A DNA stretch of 64,000 nucleotides from Ianthella basta (Eukaryota > Porifera > Demospongiae > Verongiida > Ianthellidae): the NCBI GenBank assembly GCA_964019415.1, contig OZ025887.1, positions 2,632,806 through 2,696,805 of the forward strand, given 5' to 3'. Position 1 is the first letter of the stretch. Each line of letters starts with the position of its first letter. Position numbers and translations under genes: made by a program. Below are positions 1 through 56,000 of the stretch, in pieces. The notes beneath the pieces are model-generated. The model worked only from the letters and a program-made list of their open reading frames with translations, had not been told where the DNA came from and did no database searches.

Positions 1-221
1 AACTGTCACTGTCAGTAGGCGGTCTGCATCACAAACAGTATGTAACTATAACCTTTTGTTTACATGTGGGGAGTGAACCTAACTCACTGCTGTGGGGTTG
101 GACTCGTGGTGGACTGTAGCAGGCATAATCTGGATCTAGACAGCTCTGAAGATGGTCATGTTGTCTAGTACGACTCTTTCTGTATGCCTGTCTGTCTGTC
201 TGTCTGTCTGTCTGTCTGCAG

Positions 222-9343
<9,122 letters not shown>

Positions 9344-9929
9344 TGGACCTCAATGTGTGCACTTTCTTAAATAACTGTGTGAACACTTGTGTGTAGACAT
9401 ACATGATATTTTTAAATGGTGTGCCATTCTGTGATTTGGTTTGGACATATTTAATGTAATGCAATGCATATTTTGCCCTAGTGCTCGGTCAAGTCTCCGA
9501 AATAGCCTACCTAATGTTGATATTTTAACATGTATAGACAGTATTATGCATGCGTGGGTGTTGACCAGTATAGTGATCTATATAGGTCAATTATGTGCAT
9601 GGGCTGGAAGCAGCTGTTACAGGAGTACAGGAGTACACTCTACATCCCCCACTCCTGCACACATGCACCTCGATCCCCTGTCCTGGACCTTCCTATCCAC
9701 CCAGCTCCGGCCTGCAGCTGGTAACCTATTCATTTTCTTTGCATTGCTCATACTCTACCGTGTGTCTGTCTTTCTACAGTACACCTCGGTCTAGATGTAA
9801 CTATATTAACGATATTCATGAGTAACGACATTCATGAGGTTCTATATCCGCTGTCGTATATATAATGAATACAATTAATTGCATGATTCGGTACACAGTG
9901 CAGCAGTGCGGTGGCGAGGGAAGTGCAGG
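9344..9929. other. Intergenic region between PI3K and PKHD1L1
   Basis: About 590 bp containing the PI3K 3' UTR and the promoter/5' UTR of PKHD1L1. No AATAAA was found close to the PI3K stop. A TATA-like stretch (TATATATAAT) lies at about 9857-9866, some 70 bp before the PKHD1L1 start codon. No other gene seen. Confidence 0.6.
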
Positions 9930-44428
<34,499 letters not shown>

Positions 44429-45928
44429 GACTGGTGAGGGACAGTTTGACTATTTGCTTGAGTCACAGAAGCAAGCAACTCGTTTGCTTCACTACTACAT
44501 TGGGTATTTCTTGCTCACCACAGGAAACAACCACCAAGATGAATGAAGTAGATGTTAACATTGTAGAACTGCCCCTTTACACAACCATATAAAGGCAGTT
44601 ATATCACAGTTAATGCGTACAACATACATAGGCTCCTTTGCTGGACAGTGGACCTATCATATTTAAAGTAAAATTGCAGTATTTATATTACCGTCTAATG
44701 TAATGTTATGTATAAAAGATGTAAGTGCACAAATACACTAACTTAGTCAACTGTACGATAAAATTTGGGCAACACATGATGGCAAGTGCTTCCCTGTGTA
44801 TATGGACTGATCAATGAACGTTGGGCCAGTGCAAGGTCAAGAAGGTATAACATAATAATAATAAATATTATGTAAGAACATTATTTGCTACAGAGTTAGA
44901 CATAATGTATGGCACATGTACTAAGTCTTAGGAGTATTGGACTACTGCTGATACATGTGGAACTAGCTGATGGGTCCAATTACATAGCATACTTTAAATA
45001 ACAGTTCATGCATGCAGACTTACAATATGACACATGCATAGTTAGCCTTGGTTGCCCAATCTCCAGGGATCCAGATAAAAGTACTAAAAGATACATAGAC
45101 ACAAGTTGATACACAACCCTTTGATGCACACATGTAAGGATGCACCCCGTACGTAATGTGTCCAAGGTCACTACCAGAGGAGCTAGCTAGGTTCGTACTG
45201 TAGTTAAGACATAGTCAGCTATGCAATGCACATTATCATAGGAGAACAGTAATGAGATGAACAAGACTGGAATACATGGATGGGTCACAATGTATCACTT
45301 GTTAACTGCAGACATACATGCACGTGATCATGTGATGCAGGGGACAAGACACTTTCTGCAGAATTGCATTATCTACAACCACCATACAGAAAAGCTGGAC
45401 TCAATTCTCCCATTCAGCTGTCTAGGCTGCCATCCTAGGATGCTGTGCTTGCTGCTGCTCTGAGTATATCCTCTACTTTAAAGTGTTGTTAGATCAGCAC
45501 TTCTCCTTTTAGAAGAGAATTTTGCTCTGGGCAGATCATATAGAGCCTCACCACTTGAATGTAGTGCATAGCAGTCTGGCAGTGTGTGGTGGCAGATTCC
45601 ATGTGGGAGTACTAGTGTATGTCCAAGGGCTTGACATGCAGTCCTTTTTGATGCTTCAGTTCTTGAGATGTGATTTCATTGGTAGACTATATTATGACTG
45701 TGAACCTCAATTGTTGTGTGGCACTGATTCAGACCAGTTAGGAACTCCAAGTAGCATATGCACCCCAGTACCTGTCATGTAGCGTGCACCATTGCTGGCT
45801 ACGTACCACATAAGACATACATACATAAATACTAGTCATGCATGCTACATAAACTGACAGTGATAACTATGTATACTCTGTGAAATGCTGCCTCCTGCCA
45901 AACACACACGCAACAAGAAACACATGTT
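44429..45928. other. Intergenic region downstream of PKHD1L1
   Basis: About 1.5 kb between the convergent ends of PKHD1L1 and MRPL49. A possible polyadenylation signal (AATAAA) occurs in an AT-rich stretch near 44860. Open frames here are short and match nothing I recognise. No gene called. Confidence 0.5.
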
Positions 45929-48826
45929 CTAGAATCCCAATTTAAGTAGCAATTCCTTTACTTTCTCCCTGTGGTTGCCATGGAGACTAACAGACCCAAC
46001 AACTTCATCAACCCGACTGAGTAGATTCTTATCATTCAGGTTTTCCCTCAACATCTGCTCCAGTGCCTACATCAATCACAGGCAATGCAACCGCCAAGGT
46101 CCCCAATCATGCACACCAAACAAATCAGGAGCGCACAATGAGATAAAAAAGGAAGGGGTACCCCATTCCTTTTATCTCACTATGCGCTCCTGAACAAATA
46201 TACACAAACACACACATATACACATGCACACACATGCCCATACACTTGCATGCACTCACACACACATAACTATCCTTGGCCAAACTCCAAATTGGACACG
46301 CCACAGCACAACATACCGAGACATCGCCTTCTATCTTCCTGATAATGGTCACCACTTTTGTCCGCCCACTCTTGTAATCCAGGTACACTGGCAGATTACC
46401 AGTCTTTGAGCGATTAACGAGGAAGGGCACAGGAGCAGACTGACCTGCACAGATGGTGGGGAAGACAGCACATTGGACCTGAGCTGGGTGTGGAATTGCA
46501 ACGTGCTGAAACCAGTAGTACAGTGTCTATACGCAGGATGATCCTAATTTAGAGCAGGCCAAATATTTAGGGCATGAGCTGACATGGTCTGCTCCTTGAG
46601 CCATACCACTTCACACTGCCTGATACGGCAAGCACAGGAAATCCAGAAAGCAGGCAATTTCAGGAACTTTGTAGTACACACTTTGTGATCTGCTAACTAA
46701 ACGAGACAAAGCTGTTGTATGAAAATGGCATTGCTATAAACTAAGCTCATTGTGCCCCCTACTGAACCCTACCAAACAAGAGTCATCTTGTTGACCTATT
46801 GAGACCACTTCAAAAAGAGCCTCAGAAGGTGCTCACCACAACAGTCACTAGAACATATCTATGCAAATACTACTACTAGCTTTACCTGCACAGAGAATAC
46901 ACCAAGTGAAGTAACTTCAAGTTTGTCACCTTTATACACTGTTCAAGACTGCATGTAGACTACGTACATCCATTTTGCCAATAACCTATTAATTTAAGCA
47001 ATTTGTGCAAAACGGACGTTTGTATCCAGTAAAGTGCCTTATTGGAAGAAAGTACAGCTTGAAGTAGTGTTGAAGGAGATCAAAGCTGGCAAGGGGAATA
47101 ATAAAATGCTACCTACAGAAGCAGAAAGTGATGCTGGAAGGCTGCTGACCCAGGTTGTATTCTTGGACCCTCCTGTTTCCCTTCATGTTAACAACTTTCC
47201 TGATGTAGTCACAAAGTGCAATGTGAACACATATGCTGATGATGTAGCCATCTATTCTGTCAGCAAAGATGTGAATGAAGTAGCAGACTCACTCAATGAA
47301 AACCTGACTCACATTGCTACATGGATTGACATTAACTGGTTGAAGATGAACATTAGTAGGACCCAACTGATGAGTCTTGGTGGACATACCTAATAAATCA
47401 AAATGGCAACAGGTTGATGTACAACTACTAGTTACTGCTATTTCTGAGAGAGACTTAGCATAACACTTCTATTTATCCACCCAAGCAATTGACCGTGTCG
47501 TTTGAAAATCATTTCTCTATTCAAGATATGGCTGCCCTGTTGCAAGTCTTACCAGACACTGTGAGAAGAATTCATTAATTCGGGCTGCAACGTCTTGCAG
47601 GATACTTCTATGACAGATGGAGACCTTGATACTATTACAAAGGAGTATGTGGAAGCCCACCCCAGTTGTGGATCCAGGTCATATGTGGGTTACTTGAGAT
47701 CACGGAGCCTAAGAGTCCAGAGGTGTCATGTCAGGGAGAGTTTATTTAGGGTGGATTCTCAGGCATGAGTAAAACGCCAATGTTTCCCGAAATTACCCTC
47801 TGCAATTTCAATCAATAGCTGAGAGTAACCCTAGTACGTACCTTCAGAATGTAGCCGTTGGCTTGTTTCATCTGAAGTTGTACTCTGCCTGTTTACTTCT
47901 TCTACTGCAACAGTTGTGTGAAGACCAGAACATGCGAACCGCCCAATGGAACCTACCTCGCAGAAGGACCAGTCAGATGGGAGATTAACCTGCGAGATTA
48001 ATGTCAATACACATTAATCACAAGATACATTTTGAAACAATATCATTGGGGCGAGCCTGAGCGAGCCCCAACACTAACGTGGTGAAAGGCGGGTTCGTCT
48101 GTATATGTATATACGTATGTATATATAAGTTGTATGAGATTTCCCGAACAAACCGCATAAATGGACATCTTCTATAGGTACCGAACACTGCGCCACTCCC
48201 TGTTCTGCAAAATAATGTTGTAGACAATGCACACAAAGCTGTTCTGTTGAGCGACTTCTTTGTATTTAGAATAGGTTCGGCTGAACGCTCCCAAAGTGAC
48301 TAGTGAAAAGTGACTTCCAGTACTGTTTTGTCCATTAAAGACTGTCTTCTCCTCCAAGAATGAGCACTTTCTGGACCTCCTTCGCAGCACCTTGTCATGG
48401 CCACAACAAAAACTGCCAACTGTGCATCATTTTGAATTCCATTTTTCTCTTATCTCATTGGTCAACTGCTTGCCAAAAGGTGCTCAGTTGCTCAGCCGTA
48501 AGCGCATTCTGAGATTAGCTACGCTCTTGCACTTAGTGTATGCATAGAAATGGTCGCTGTGTGTAGACGTCGCTCACAAGACCACAAAAGCACTTGCCAA
48601 CACACACACACACACACACACACATGCACGCACGCACACACACACTCCACGCACACGCACGCACGCACACACACACACACACACCATGCACACACCATAC
48701 TTGAACAGGCTCGCCCCCACAATGCCTTGCATTCGTCTAGTTAAAGATATACCCACTGGTTCTCACCTTCCTCCAGGTATTCAATACGCCACGCAAAAGC
48801 ACACCCGCCGGCCTAAAGACAGCCAT
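45929..48826 (-). CDS. MRPL49: Mitochondrial ribosomal protein mL49
   Basis: Component of the large subunit of the mitochondrial ribosome. Coding order on the minus strand: 48826-48767 ([20 protein letters not shown], a mitochondrial presequence-like leader followed by GTGAGA), 47989-47957 (33-nt exon [11 protein letters not shown]), 46439-46317 ([32 protein letters not shown]) and 46066-45929 ([10 protein letters not shown] ... ELLLKLGF, stop 45929). All four are phase 0 and give 117 aa. The family signature LPVYxD...VTxIRKxEGD and the C-terminal helix match human MRPL49. Human protein is about 166 aa; the stretch between presequence and PSxW (FVES...ERLLP in human) was not found, so an exon is missing from this model or the block is lost. 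The last two exons are secure, the first two less so. Confidence 0.8.
46127..46192. repeat. Short fold-back in MRPL49 intron
   Basis: AGGAGCGCACAATGAGATAAAA at the left pairs with TTTTATCTCACTATGCGCTCCT at the right (about 22 bp each, one mismatch) in the intron 46067-46316. Confidence 0.8.
46200..46268 (+). repeat. Imperfect (CA)n tract (TG on MRPL49 sense strand)
   Basis: CACACA units broken by TATA, TGC and CTTG, directly beside the short fold-back in the same MRPL49 intron. Confidence 0.75.
47034..47600 (+). mobile_element. LINE reverse-transcriptase fragment
   Basis: Frame 47034-47393 contains [10 protein letters not shown], the RT active-site motif [11 protein letters not shown] and [20 protein letters not shown], the usual palm/thumb sequence of non-LTR retrotransposons. 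Broken thumb-like codons may continue to about 47600. The upstream RT motifs are missing, so this is a dead copy inside the MRPL49 intron, on the opposite strand. Confidence 0.75.
47610..47757 (+). mobile_element. Integrase/transposase N-terminal-like fragment
   Basis: One short frame reads [20 protein letters not shown] then [20 protein letters not shown], like the helix-turn-helix region (HPxxGxRxxxGxLRSxGxRVxRxRVRESLxRVDP) that precedes an rve-type DDE domain in some animal transposon proteins. No DDE domain follows. Family assignment rests on motif memory only. Confidence 0.5.
48045..48726. mobile_element. Non-autonomous TIR element, copy 2, forming most of MRPL49 intron 1
   Basis: Left end ATTGGGGCGAGCCTGAGCGA and right end AACAGGCTCGCCCCCACAAT are inverted and match the ends of copy 1. 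The element covers about 680 of the 777 bp between MRPL49 exons at 47989 and 48767. It contains a (CA)n array (48601-48682). Confidence 0.65.
48601..48682 (+). repeat. (CA)n microsatellite (TG on MRPL49 sense strand)
   Basis: Pure CA from 48601 to about 48624, then CA with GCACG and TCCACG interruptions to 48682. It lies inside the TIR element in MRPL49 intron 1. Confidence 0.92.
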
Positions 48827-49174
48827 GTTCCATCTACGCACGTGTACGTCACCGACGTGGGATTTCCCCACAGGATAACTAAAATCGCGAATTACACTTC
48901 CAAGCGATTCGTGAAAACTTCGTCCCGCGAAAATTAAAGCTTACACGGTGCAAGCTTAAGAATATTTAACGCTCCGGATATTTGACAAACTGGGTGTGAG
49001 TCATTGTCATCTCCCCACTGTGCTGGTCTGGTCTGGGCAGAGTCTTCTCCAAAACTTATGGATCAGAATAGTTTACAAAAATTCTTGGACATAAAAATGT
49101 GCATAGCAACATTCATACACATGACATGATACACCAGCATGAGACAGTCCCTGATATGGTGCATCAAGTTGGCA
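48827..49174. other. Spacer between MRPL49 start and DMAC2L stop
   Basis: About 350 bp that must hold the MRPL49 promoter and the DMAC2L 3' UTR, since both genes are on the minus strand. The part near MRPL49 has several CG dinucleotides (TCGCG, CCCGCG), unlike its surroundings. No coding frame supported. Confidence 0.5.
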
Positions 49175-50808
49175 TCACACGTGCACGCGGCAGTGAGGGA
49201 GATTGAGTTTGAGTTGAGCCAAGTGTGATTCACGGTTCTTGATGCTGGGGGTGTGCTGGAGATCAAGGAACCTTAGCTTCCTACACCAGTTTGGAGGAGA
49301 GCAACCACACAGTCATACATAGCTTAGCAGAACACCATGTCTATATACATAGTATAATGACACAATGAACCACATCTATAATAAGAACCCTACTTTGTTA
49401 GCCTTGGAACAGTGCTTGCAAGTATAGCTATCAAGTCACTTTGTGTAAGGGTGGAATGCCATGTTGTAAAGTGACATCATTCATAGATACTCAAGTGTCG
49501 ATTATCTATGCATTAACCTATGTAGACATGTACATATGCGCTCTTCTACCTATTTATGAGTCAATTCTTAGTTGATACACACAAGTGAGAATCATCTGCT
49601 GCAACACTCATCCACAGCTCACTGGAGATTGTATAGTTGTGGCAGACCCCTGTGTGTGATGCCTGTACAGTGGCTGAGGTTAAGATGCTGCAGAGTCTCT
49701 GCAACATGGAGCAGTCTCTGCAGACCTGAATCTGATATGTACCTGCAGCCCTGCAGACTCAATGTGTGCAGGTTATGCAGCCCAGCTATGCAATGGATGG
49801 AGACAAGAGCAATAAGATTTTAAAAATCTGCAGTCCAGTTACAAAAGCAGGGAGACAGGGGTTAAATGTACAAACAATTTCTACGTATAGTATATAAATG
49901 CTGATTGCACAAAACATTTTCCAACTTGGATTACAGGAGAGGATCAGTCTGGTACATTGCTCAGCTACACACATGCAGGAACACAGGCACCAGGATGCAT
50001 GCAGCTCACCCAAGTGGTCTAGGCCAACATCAATCAGGGAAGCCTCCTGTCCATCTATGGCCTCCAATGCTGCACCACCCTCAGCCGGCAGTCGATTGTA
50101 GTCCGTGGTCCAGTTGTTGAAGACACTAAGCTTCACCTTCCCACCATTGCGCAATACCCACTCAGCAGCTGCTCGGTCTGGTCCCACCTCGTCCAAACGA
50201 CTGTGATCTACTCTGCAAGTGAAAGGGGTAGACTATCATATGTTTATTCTCGTTGCCTGTATAACACATTAAATCAGGGTCCACATGAGAACTTCCACTG
50301 GTGCTTCTTAATTGTGGTAAAATGATAAGGCCATAGCATGTGATCCATGTAGCTACACTGTGACGGTGTCCATATCATTCCCAACGGCAGGCAGGTAAGG
50401 CACCAGGGAGTTGTCACCCTTACAATGACTACATGTCACTAGTACTGCATCATGAGTGTTACTCCACCCACTTGGGTGACTAACCATGTAATTACCCCGT
50501 GTGATTGTGCAAGGGGTAAAGGAATTGGTTCTGTCATTGTTGTCGCTGTCATTGTCAACAACACAAACTTCGGCAGACCTCAACATTAAGGCACCTGCAC
50601 TACTTGTAAGCGCCACGAAGGGGTTGCCATTGGCAGAAAACTGGCTCCAGCTTCTTCAAATCAATTCAAAATCGCTGGTGTTTGCAGCATTTGCTGACTA
50701 AGTGATGCTTTCTGTGGGCCACCATTTTTGCTAGGATTATAAAATGGCGGTGCCCAAATAGTACATAGCTATATACCTCTGCACAATGGATACTTTGCCG
50801 GCAGCCAT
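49175..50808 (-). CDS. DMAC2L: ATP synthase coupling factor B-like LRR protein (ATP synthase subunit s)
   Basis: Mitochondrial leucine-rich-repeat protein linked to ATP synthase coupling/assembly in animals. Minus-strand exons: 50808-50777, 50212-50010, 49785-49623, 49280-49175, with phases 2, 1, 2; total 504 nt, 167 aa. The diagnostic block RVDHSRLDEVGPDRAAAEWV matches the KVDYDRIRDVGPDRAASEWL region of the human protein; it is followed by DYNRLP, IDVGLDHLAGLHNL and two LRR units (LHTLSLQGCRYISDSGLQRL, LQHLNLSHCTGITHRGL), then FLDLQHTPSIKNRES and the stop at 49175. The human protein is about 200-215 aa; the shortfall is at the N-terminus, where only MAAGKVSIVQ precedes the conserved block. 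No mitochondrial presequence is evident, so a different first exon may exist. Confidence 0.85.
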
Positions 50809-53047
50809 ACTACTTCTTGGTACTGTTCCACATTGTATGCTCATCACCTGTTCCGTCCAAAATACAAAATAGAAATACACCACTCACACTACAGTAGAAA
50901 AGCTATAGCTATAGCTAGTTACTTGCACTGTACTATATATACTGCTTTCATTCCTATCTCCTTGTTCACACTTTTGCTTCTATAGTGCTAGTACTCTACG
51001 AGTACTTTAGTTAAGTGTATTTCACTGGCCTTTGATGGCAAGCGCAATAACCCAAACACAACCTTCTTGCTGTCATCCAGACAGACCAATATCATCCAAA
51101 AGCATCCAACGAAATTCCTGGTTAAAGTCATCTCCCACTGCTCCAAAGTCACTAGCCAAAGAGCTTCTGACCGACTCAGAGAACTCATCTCCCCTCAACT
51201 CAGAGCACTGGATGAGTGTGCAGTCAGAGGTGAATACAAGGTATAGATGCTCAACTATGCTGTGCTCCCATCACTGCATTTCTTCTTAATGGTAAACGAC
51301 ATCCCGAAAATCCAGATCAAGGGTGTCCAAAATGAAATTACCAAGATGCTGAAGAAATGACTTCACCTCCCCTTTGCACAACTCTTTCTACATTGTTCCA
51401 CCCAGGTAGCCTCAACCTCAAGTTTCTCCCCATGTACCAGGAGGAAGCCAAACTGGCACTTATCTCAGCTGTCAATTGGTCTACTGACTCCCATGTCCTA
51501 GAGTGTCTACCAGCTCTGGACTCATCATCTTTCATGGGAGCCTCTCACACATTGACCCAGCAACCTGGGAATCTTTCCAGGTAGCCATCACTCGCTGCTG
51601 CAGCGAAACCATAACCCCAAACCAAACCATGCACTCTCAGCCTGCAAATCAGTTGTTAGCATTAGATTTGCCCGTGACTGGGAAGCTGACCTCAATACGC
51701 TAACTGTCCAAAACACCCTTTCAGACATGTTACCATTAGGCAGTGAAGACCAGCTTTGGAACCGTTTGCTAACTGGCATGCCAGCTGGACAGCTCTCTTT
51801 GTGCTCCATACCAGCACTGAATGCCTACCATCCCCCAGCACTCTGGTGAGATGGCCTACTCCTTATCCAGGAAATGCCCCCTATGCAGCTCCAACACCTG
51901 CACAGCTCATCATGTCCTTAGTAGCTGCTATTCAGCTCTGTCGGACGGACAATACACCTGGCGATATAATCGGGTCCTGGCAAAGCTGTTTCAGTTTGTC
52001 AAGGAACACAACCCATCCGCTACCGTCTTTGCTGACATCCCCAGTCCTCGAGCCTGTGAGTCACCACCGGCAACTGTACCCACCCAACCTGCCACCACAA
52101 CAGCAAGGTCAGATATTGTCCTTTACCAGGATAAGTCTGTGACCCTCCTAGAGCTGACTGTCCCTTGGAACTCAGCAACCACAACAGTGCAAAGTCCAGG
52201 AAATGGAACAAGCCGTTGTATCAGCTCCTGATATTAGACTTATCCCATAGTGGATTCTCAGCACGGCATTTGACCATGGAGATCGGTCGTCTGGCCATGG
52301 GACACTACTCGAATGAAGCCTACAACTGTCCTTAAGAAAATTGTCCCATCAAGCACAAAGAAAGCCAGGAGACATGCTCTCGAGATAGCAGGCAAAACTG
52401 CCATCTCTGGCAGCTACTACATCTTTGCCGCTTGTAGCTGCACCTCCTGACAGCTCACCTAGGTTTACTGACATAGCCCTGACTCTTTGGCATGTATTAT
52501 GTAATCATTGCGTGTACTATACCATTTTATGTATACATTGCCAATGTTCACTAGTGTTTCATTTATGCCCATGTATTACACTAACAACAATTATTCTTCA
52601 CTCTGCTCACCTTGCCAGGACACAAACACCACGTGCATTTTTTATGCAGCGAGTGTTTTTAAATCCCTGAGTCCGAGGTCTGTTTTCATATCATTCCATT
52701 ATGTGCCACCCTAACATTATCACTGGACATTCATTTGGTTGGCAATAATGATGTGGTCTCCCCCCTACACTCCCAACATGAGAGGTGTACCACATTGTGC
52801 AGGCACAGAGTACTAGTATCATGACTCACTTATTGGACACAAAGTTCAGCCACGACCAAAACGACCTCTGGCTGAGTATACATAGTGCATTGGAGCCCCG
52901 GGTGATAAGTCTTGAGGCCAACATTAGCAGCCATCTATGATTAGATTCATGTCTAGCGTATCACGTGATATAGGCCGGCCTTTAAACAATATAAAAACAA
53001 CATAAATGCGTAGGTGATATTTTAGGAGCCGCGTGTAGTGAGAGAAA
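50809..53047. other. Intergenic region between DMAC2L and PNN, largely LINE debris
   Basis: Divergent promoters of DMAC2L (minus) and PNN (plus) lie at its ends. The middle is the decayed retrotransposon listed separately. A TATAAAAA-like stretch occurs at about 52990, some 50 bp before the PNN start codon. 52330-52980 holds nothing I recognise. Confidence 0.5.
51010..52330 (+). mobile_element. Degenerate LINE, 3' half of the polyprotein
   Basis: Broken plus-strand frames read, in order, an RT thumb-like segment (LNYAVLPSLHFFLMVNDIP, then NEITKMLKK), LNLKFLPMYQEEAKLALISA, and a C-terminal zinc-binding motif CPLCSSNTCTAHHVLSSC with DGQYTWRYNRVL and LELTVPW. This order is typical of the C-terminal half of a non-LTR retrotransposon protein. 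Several stops and frameshifts show it is inactive. Repaired sequence is not given. Confidence 0.75.
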
Positions 53048-56000
53048 ATGGCATCCGAGCTGAGACTGTTACAGCGATCCTTAGAAGATGCGAGGAAGAG
53101 TCTGTCCAACACGGACAGCAGAATACACAAACTGACGGGAAGAAAACCAATTGATGCAAGGTAAGAAGTAGATTTACTAAAGTTGTAGTTGTGTTTGTAC
53201 TTTGAGCGAGCAAGCAAAGTCGGTCATGTGTTCTGGAAGAAGCGAGGGAAGAAAGTAATGATGACCCGTGGAGTTCTGAAGGTCTTTTCCCCGTCGTATA
53301 GTTATTGTTATGAGAAGACCTGACAGTCCAAAGTTTGATTAATGCACTTCTTAATTTTCTCATTATTAAAGGGTATCATATTTACACCTTGTATTGCATA
53401 CAGGCCTAATTTAGCGTAAGCATCGTCTGCGGGTCGGAACCTGCACAAAAAGCTGCTACTGCACATTGCAAAGTAACTGTGTACATTCTCTTGTAAACTG
53501 TCACATTCATCACAGAGCAATGATTGAGAGGAGGATAGCTCAGACAATATTAGGTCTAGTCAGTTTGTCAAGAATCAAATGTTGGTGAACTGCCTTTTGG
53601 AACACTGTGTCCATGTTAGTCGGTATTACTAGAACCAGGGTCATAGCACCCAGTTCAGCCGGTCAGGCCATGGCCGTACCGGTTTTATCCTCAATGATAA
53701 ATTTTCTAAAAATCGAAGCTAAGCATTTTAAGAGACTTTCAGACTTGGGGGGGGCACTAACCAAAGGTTTGCAGTGCTCTGCTTTCTGATTGGTCTCCAT
53801 ACTGCCAGCAGGTGGCTTCGCCTAGTAACTAAGTAAAATAGCACAATCATTTTCTGCGCTACACGACGGCCATCTTACCATGACATTTGCATAAAATCAT
53901 AAGAACATTACATCATCCTGTAGATGTTATAAGAGCACCTTATTAAACTGTAAGCATGGGGATCCTACATCTATGCTGTAAGTGCCTGCTGACTGGATCA
54001 CACGCAAATGGGATAGTCCCAGAAATGCCCCAGAATTGATCTTAGAGCATCTAGATTAAAAAAATTCCTTGGGGTGGCATGCCCTAGATCCCCCTAGTTG
54101 GTCGGGCACACTCTGTCATGGTCGGACTGGTTTCTATCCTGGTGCTATGGTCCTGAGAACTTTGTGTAAGGAATGTGGACAGTGTTTGCTAGCCAGTCAA
54201 TGTAGTAGACGCACAGTTGGTAAGATTAGAGGCATTACTGTTGAGCATATTGGCCCTCTGGATATGTCCATTCAAGCACTTGTAGCAATGCAGGTGGCAC
54301 TTGTACATTTAAGACTGGGTGGGCCCAGCTGGCTGCATGCTGCCTTGGCATCACTCCTAGGAGAGGACTTGGTTCTGTGCACGCTTAATGCGCTTGACAA
54401 ACACAGTGGTGCTAGTCTACTGAGCAGTTGACAGTTATGATATTTGGATCATTTCTGCATTTAAAACTGTGAATATGAGTGCAGTATACGAATGGACAAG
54501 TTTCTTGTGATTTCTGCAGGGAGACTCCTAGAGGGCGGCTTCCATCTGGTGGTGATATCAGACCCCTTCCTCGTGCAAGGACCAGAAGCTGGTATGGAGC
54601 TGGAGACACGTGGGAGTCGGGCATGTGGTCATGGCATGATGTACTGCATGTCTTTGTACTGCTAATTGCTCAGGAACCAAAGCTCTGTTGAGACTGCAGC
54701 CAAGAGGAGGGACACCGTTGGATCCCTTAGCAGGTACAGAGGGTGAGATGGCACTAGATGTGTATGGGGTGTTGGCTAATCTGATGTGTTGTGACAGGTT
54801 TGCAGGTCGTTTGGAGGACAGAGAGGAGGGAGAGACAGTAAGCAGTGACGAGGAGACACAGAAGGTGAGGACCATGCGAGTGCAGGGTGGAAAGTGTGGG
54901 TTGAGTTGTGTGTGGTGGTCGGGGTGTGGTCAGACCCTTGGTTAGTCATTGTACCCCTCACAGTGCAGCTACTCGCACAACAACGAGTGGTGTGCCTTGT
55001 TCAGTGCAGGTAATAGTGTATGCATCTTGCTGTACTTTAGCAATATTCCAACAGAGACGATATTTGTTGTAGGCCCCATCATCCCGCCTGCTGCACTCTC
55101 CATTAGGTAGTCTCCCCTTCTCCCATGTAGCCCTCCCTCTCTTCGGTAGTAGCTGGAGGATCAGTGGCCAGGACACCGATGCGGAGCAGTAGGACCTCAA
55201 CAGACAGTGTGCCGGAAGACAAGAAGGGCAAGGCAAGGTAAGGAGGGAATTGGTAAAGTTGAGTGGCTGTTTGAGGTGTGTGTGTTACTGTATGCCTCTG
55301 TGTTGTTGCAGGAACAAGAGGATGCTAGGAATGTTGTTGGGGACTCTCCAAAAGTTCAGAGTTGATCAACAAAAACAAGCAGATACAGGAAAGGTTTGTA
55401 CAACTGTGTCCAACACTAATCACTATGTACGTAGCTATGTATGTATGGTATGGTCCAGCCTTCTGCTATCCTGGAACTAGTGCACCTGGTACAGAGATGG
55501 TCTTAGTGTGTGATCCAAGTCTCTTGTGCGTCCCTGTTGTGTCCATGTACGTAGGACCAAAAACGGCAAGAGATTGAGGCCAGAGTGGAGGAGGAGCGAC
55601 TGGCTTCCAGAGAGAAGGCAGCGATAGAGCGCAGGGAACTGTTTCTACAGCGCAAGTCACAGCAGAGGGAGGTCATGCAGCTGCAGCAGAAGATGGAACT
55701 GGCTAGTGCTGTGAGTAGAGAGTGACGTGACATTGCATGTTTACATAGTTGTGTGTGAAGAGTGTATATGATTTATGAGAGTCATGTGTGTATTTTCTGT
55801 CTGCAGTTTGAGGAGTGGGAGCAGCACTATGGTCTCCTTGGCAGCTACATCAAGACACAGACTACACCACAAATCTTCTACCTTCCAAGGGCCCACAATA
55901 AAGCAACCTCCAAGCTGCTTGAGAGTACTAAGGCAGAAATAGCAGGTACCCATGGCCAGCAGTCTACCCACTGGGGTGGTGCTATTTTAATTATGTACTA

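Noticed and set aside
47842..47904. 63-nt candidate exon of MRPL49 on the minus strand with good splice signals
   Set aside because: It needs phase 1 on both sides, incompatible with the upstream 33-nt exon, and has no similarity to mL49; kept only as an alternative.
54969..55009. Possible extra PNN exon between CACAG and GTAATA
   Set aside because: The next exon at 55131 joins directly in phase and aligns with pinin (TQK then PSLSSVVAGG); the extra piece has no match.
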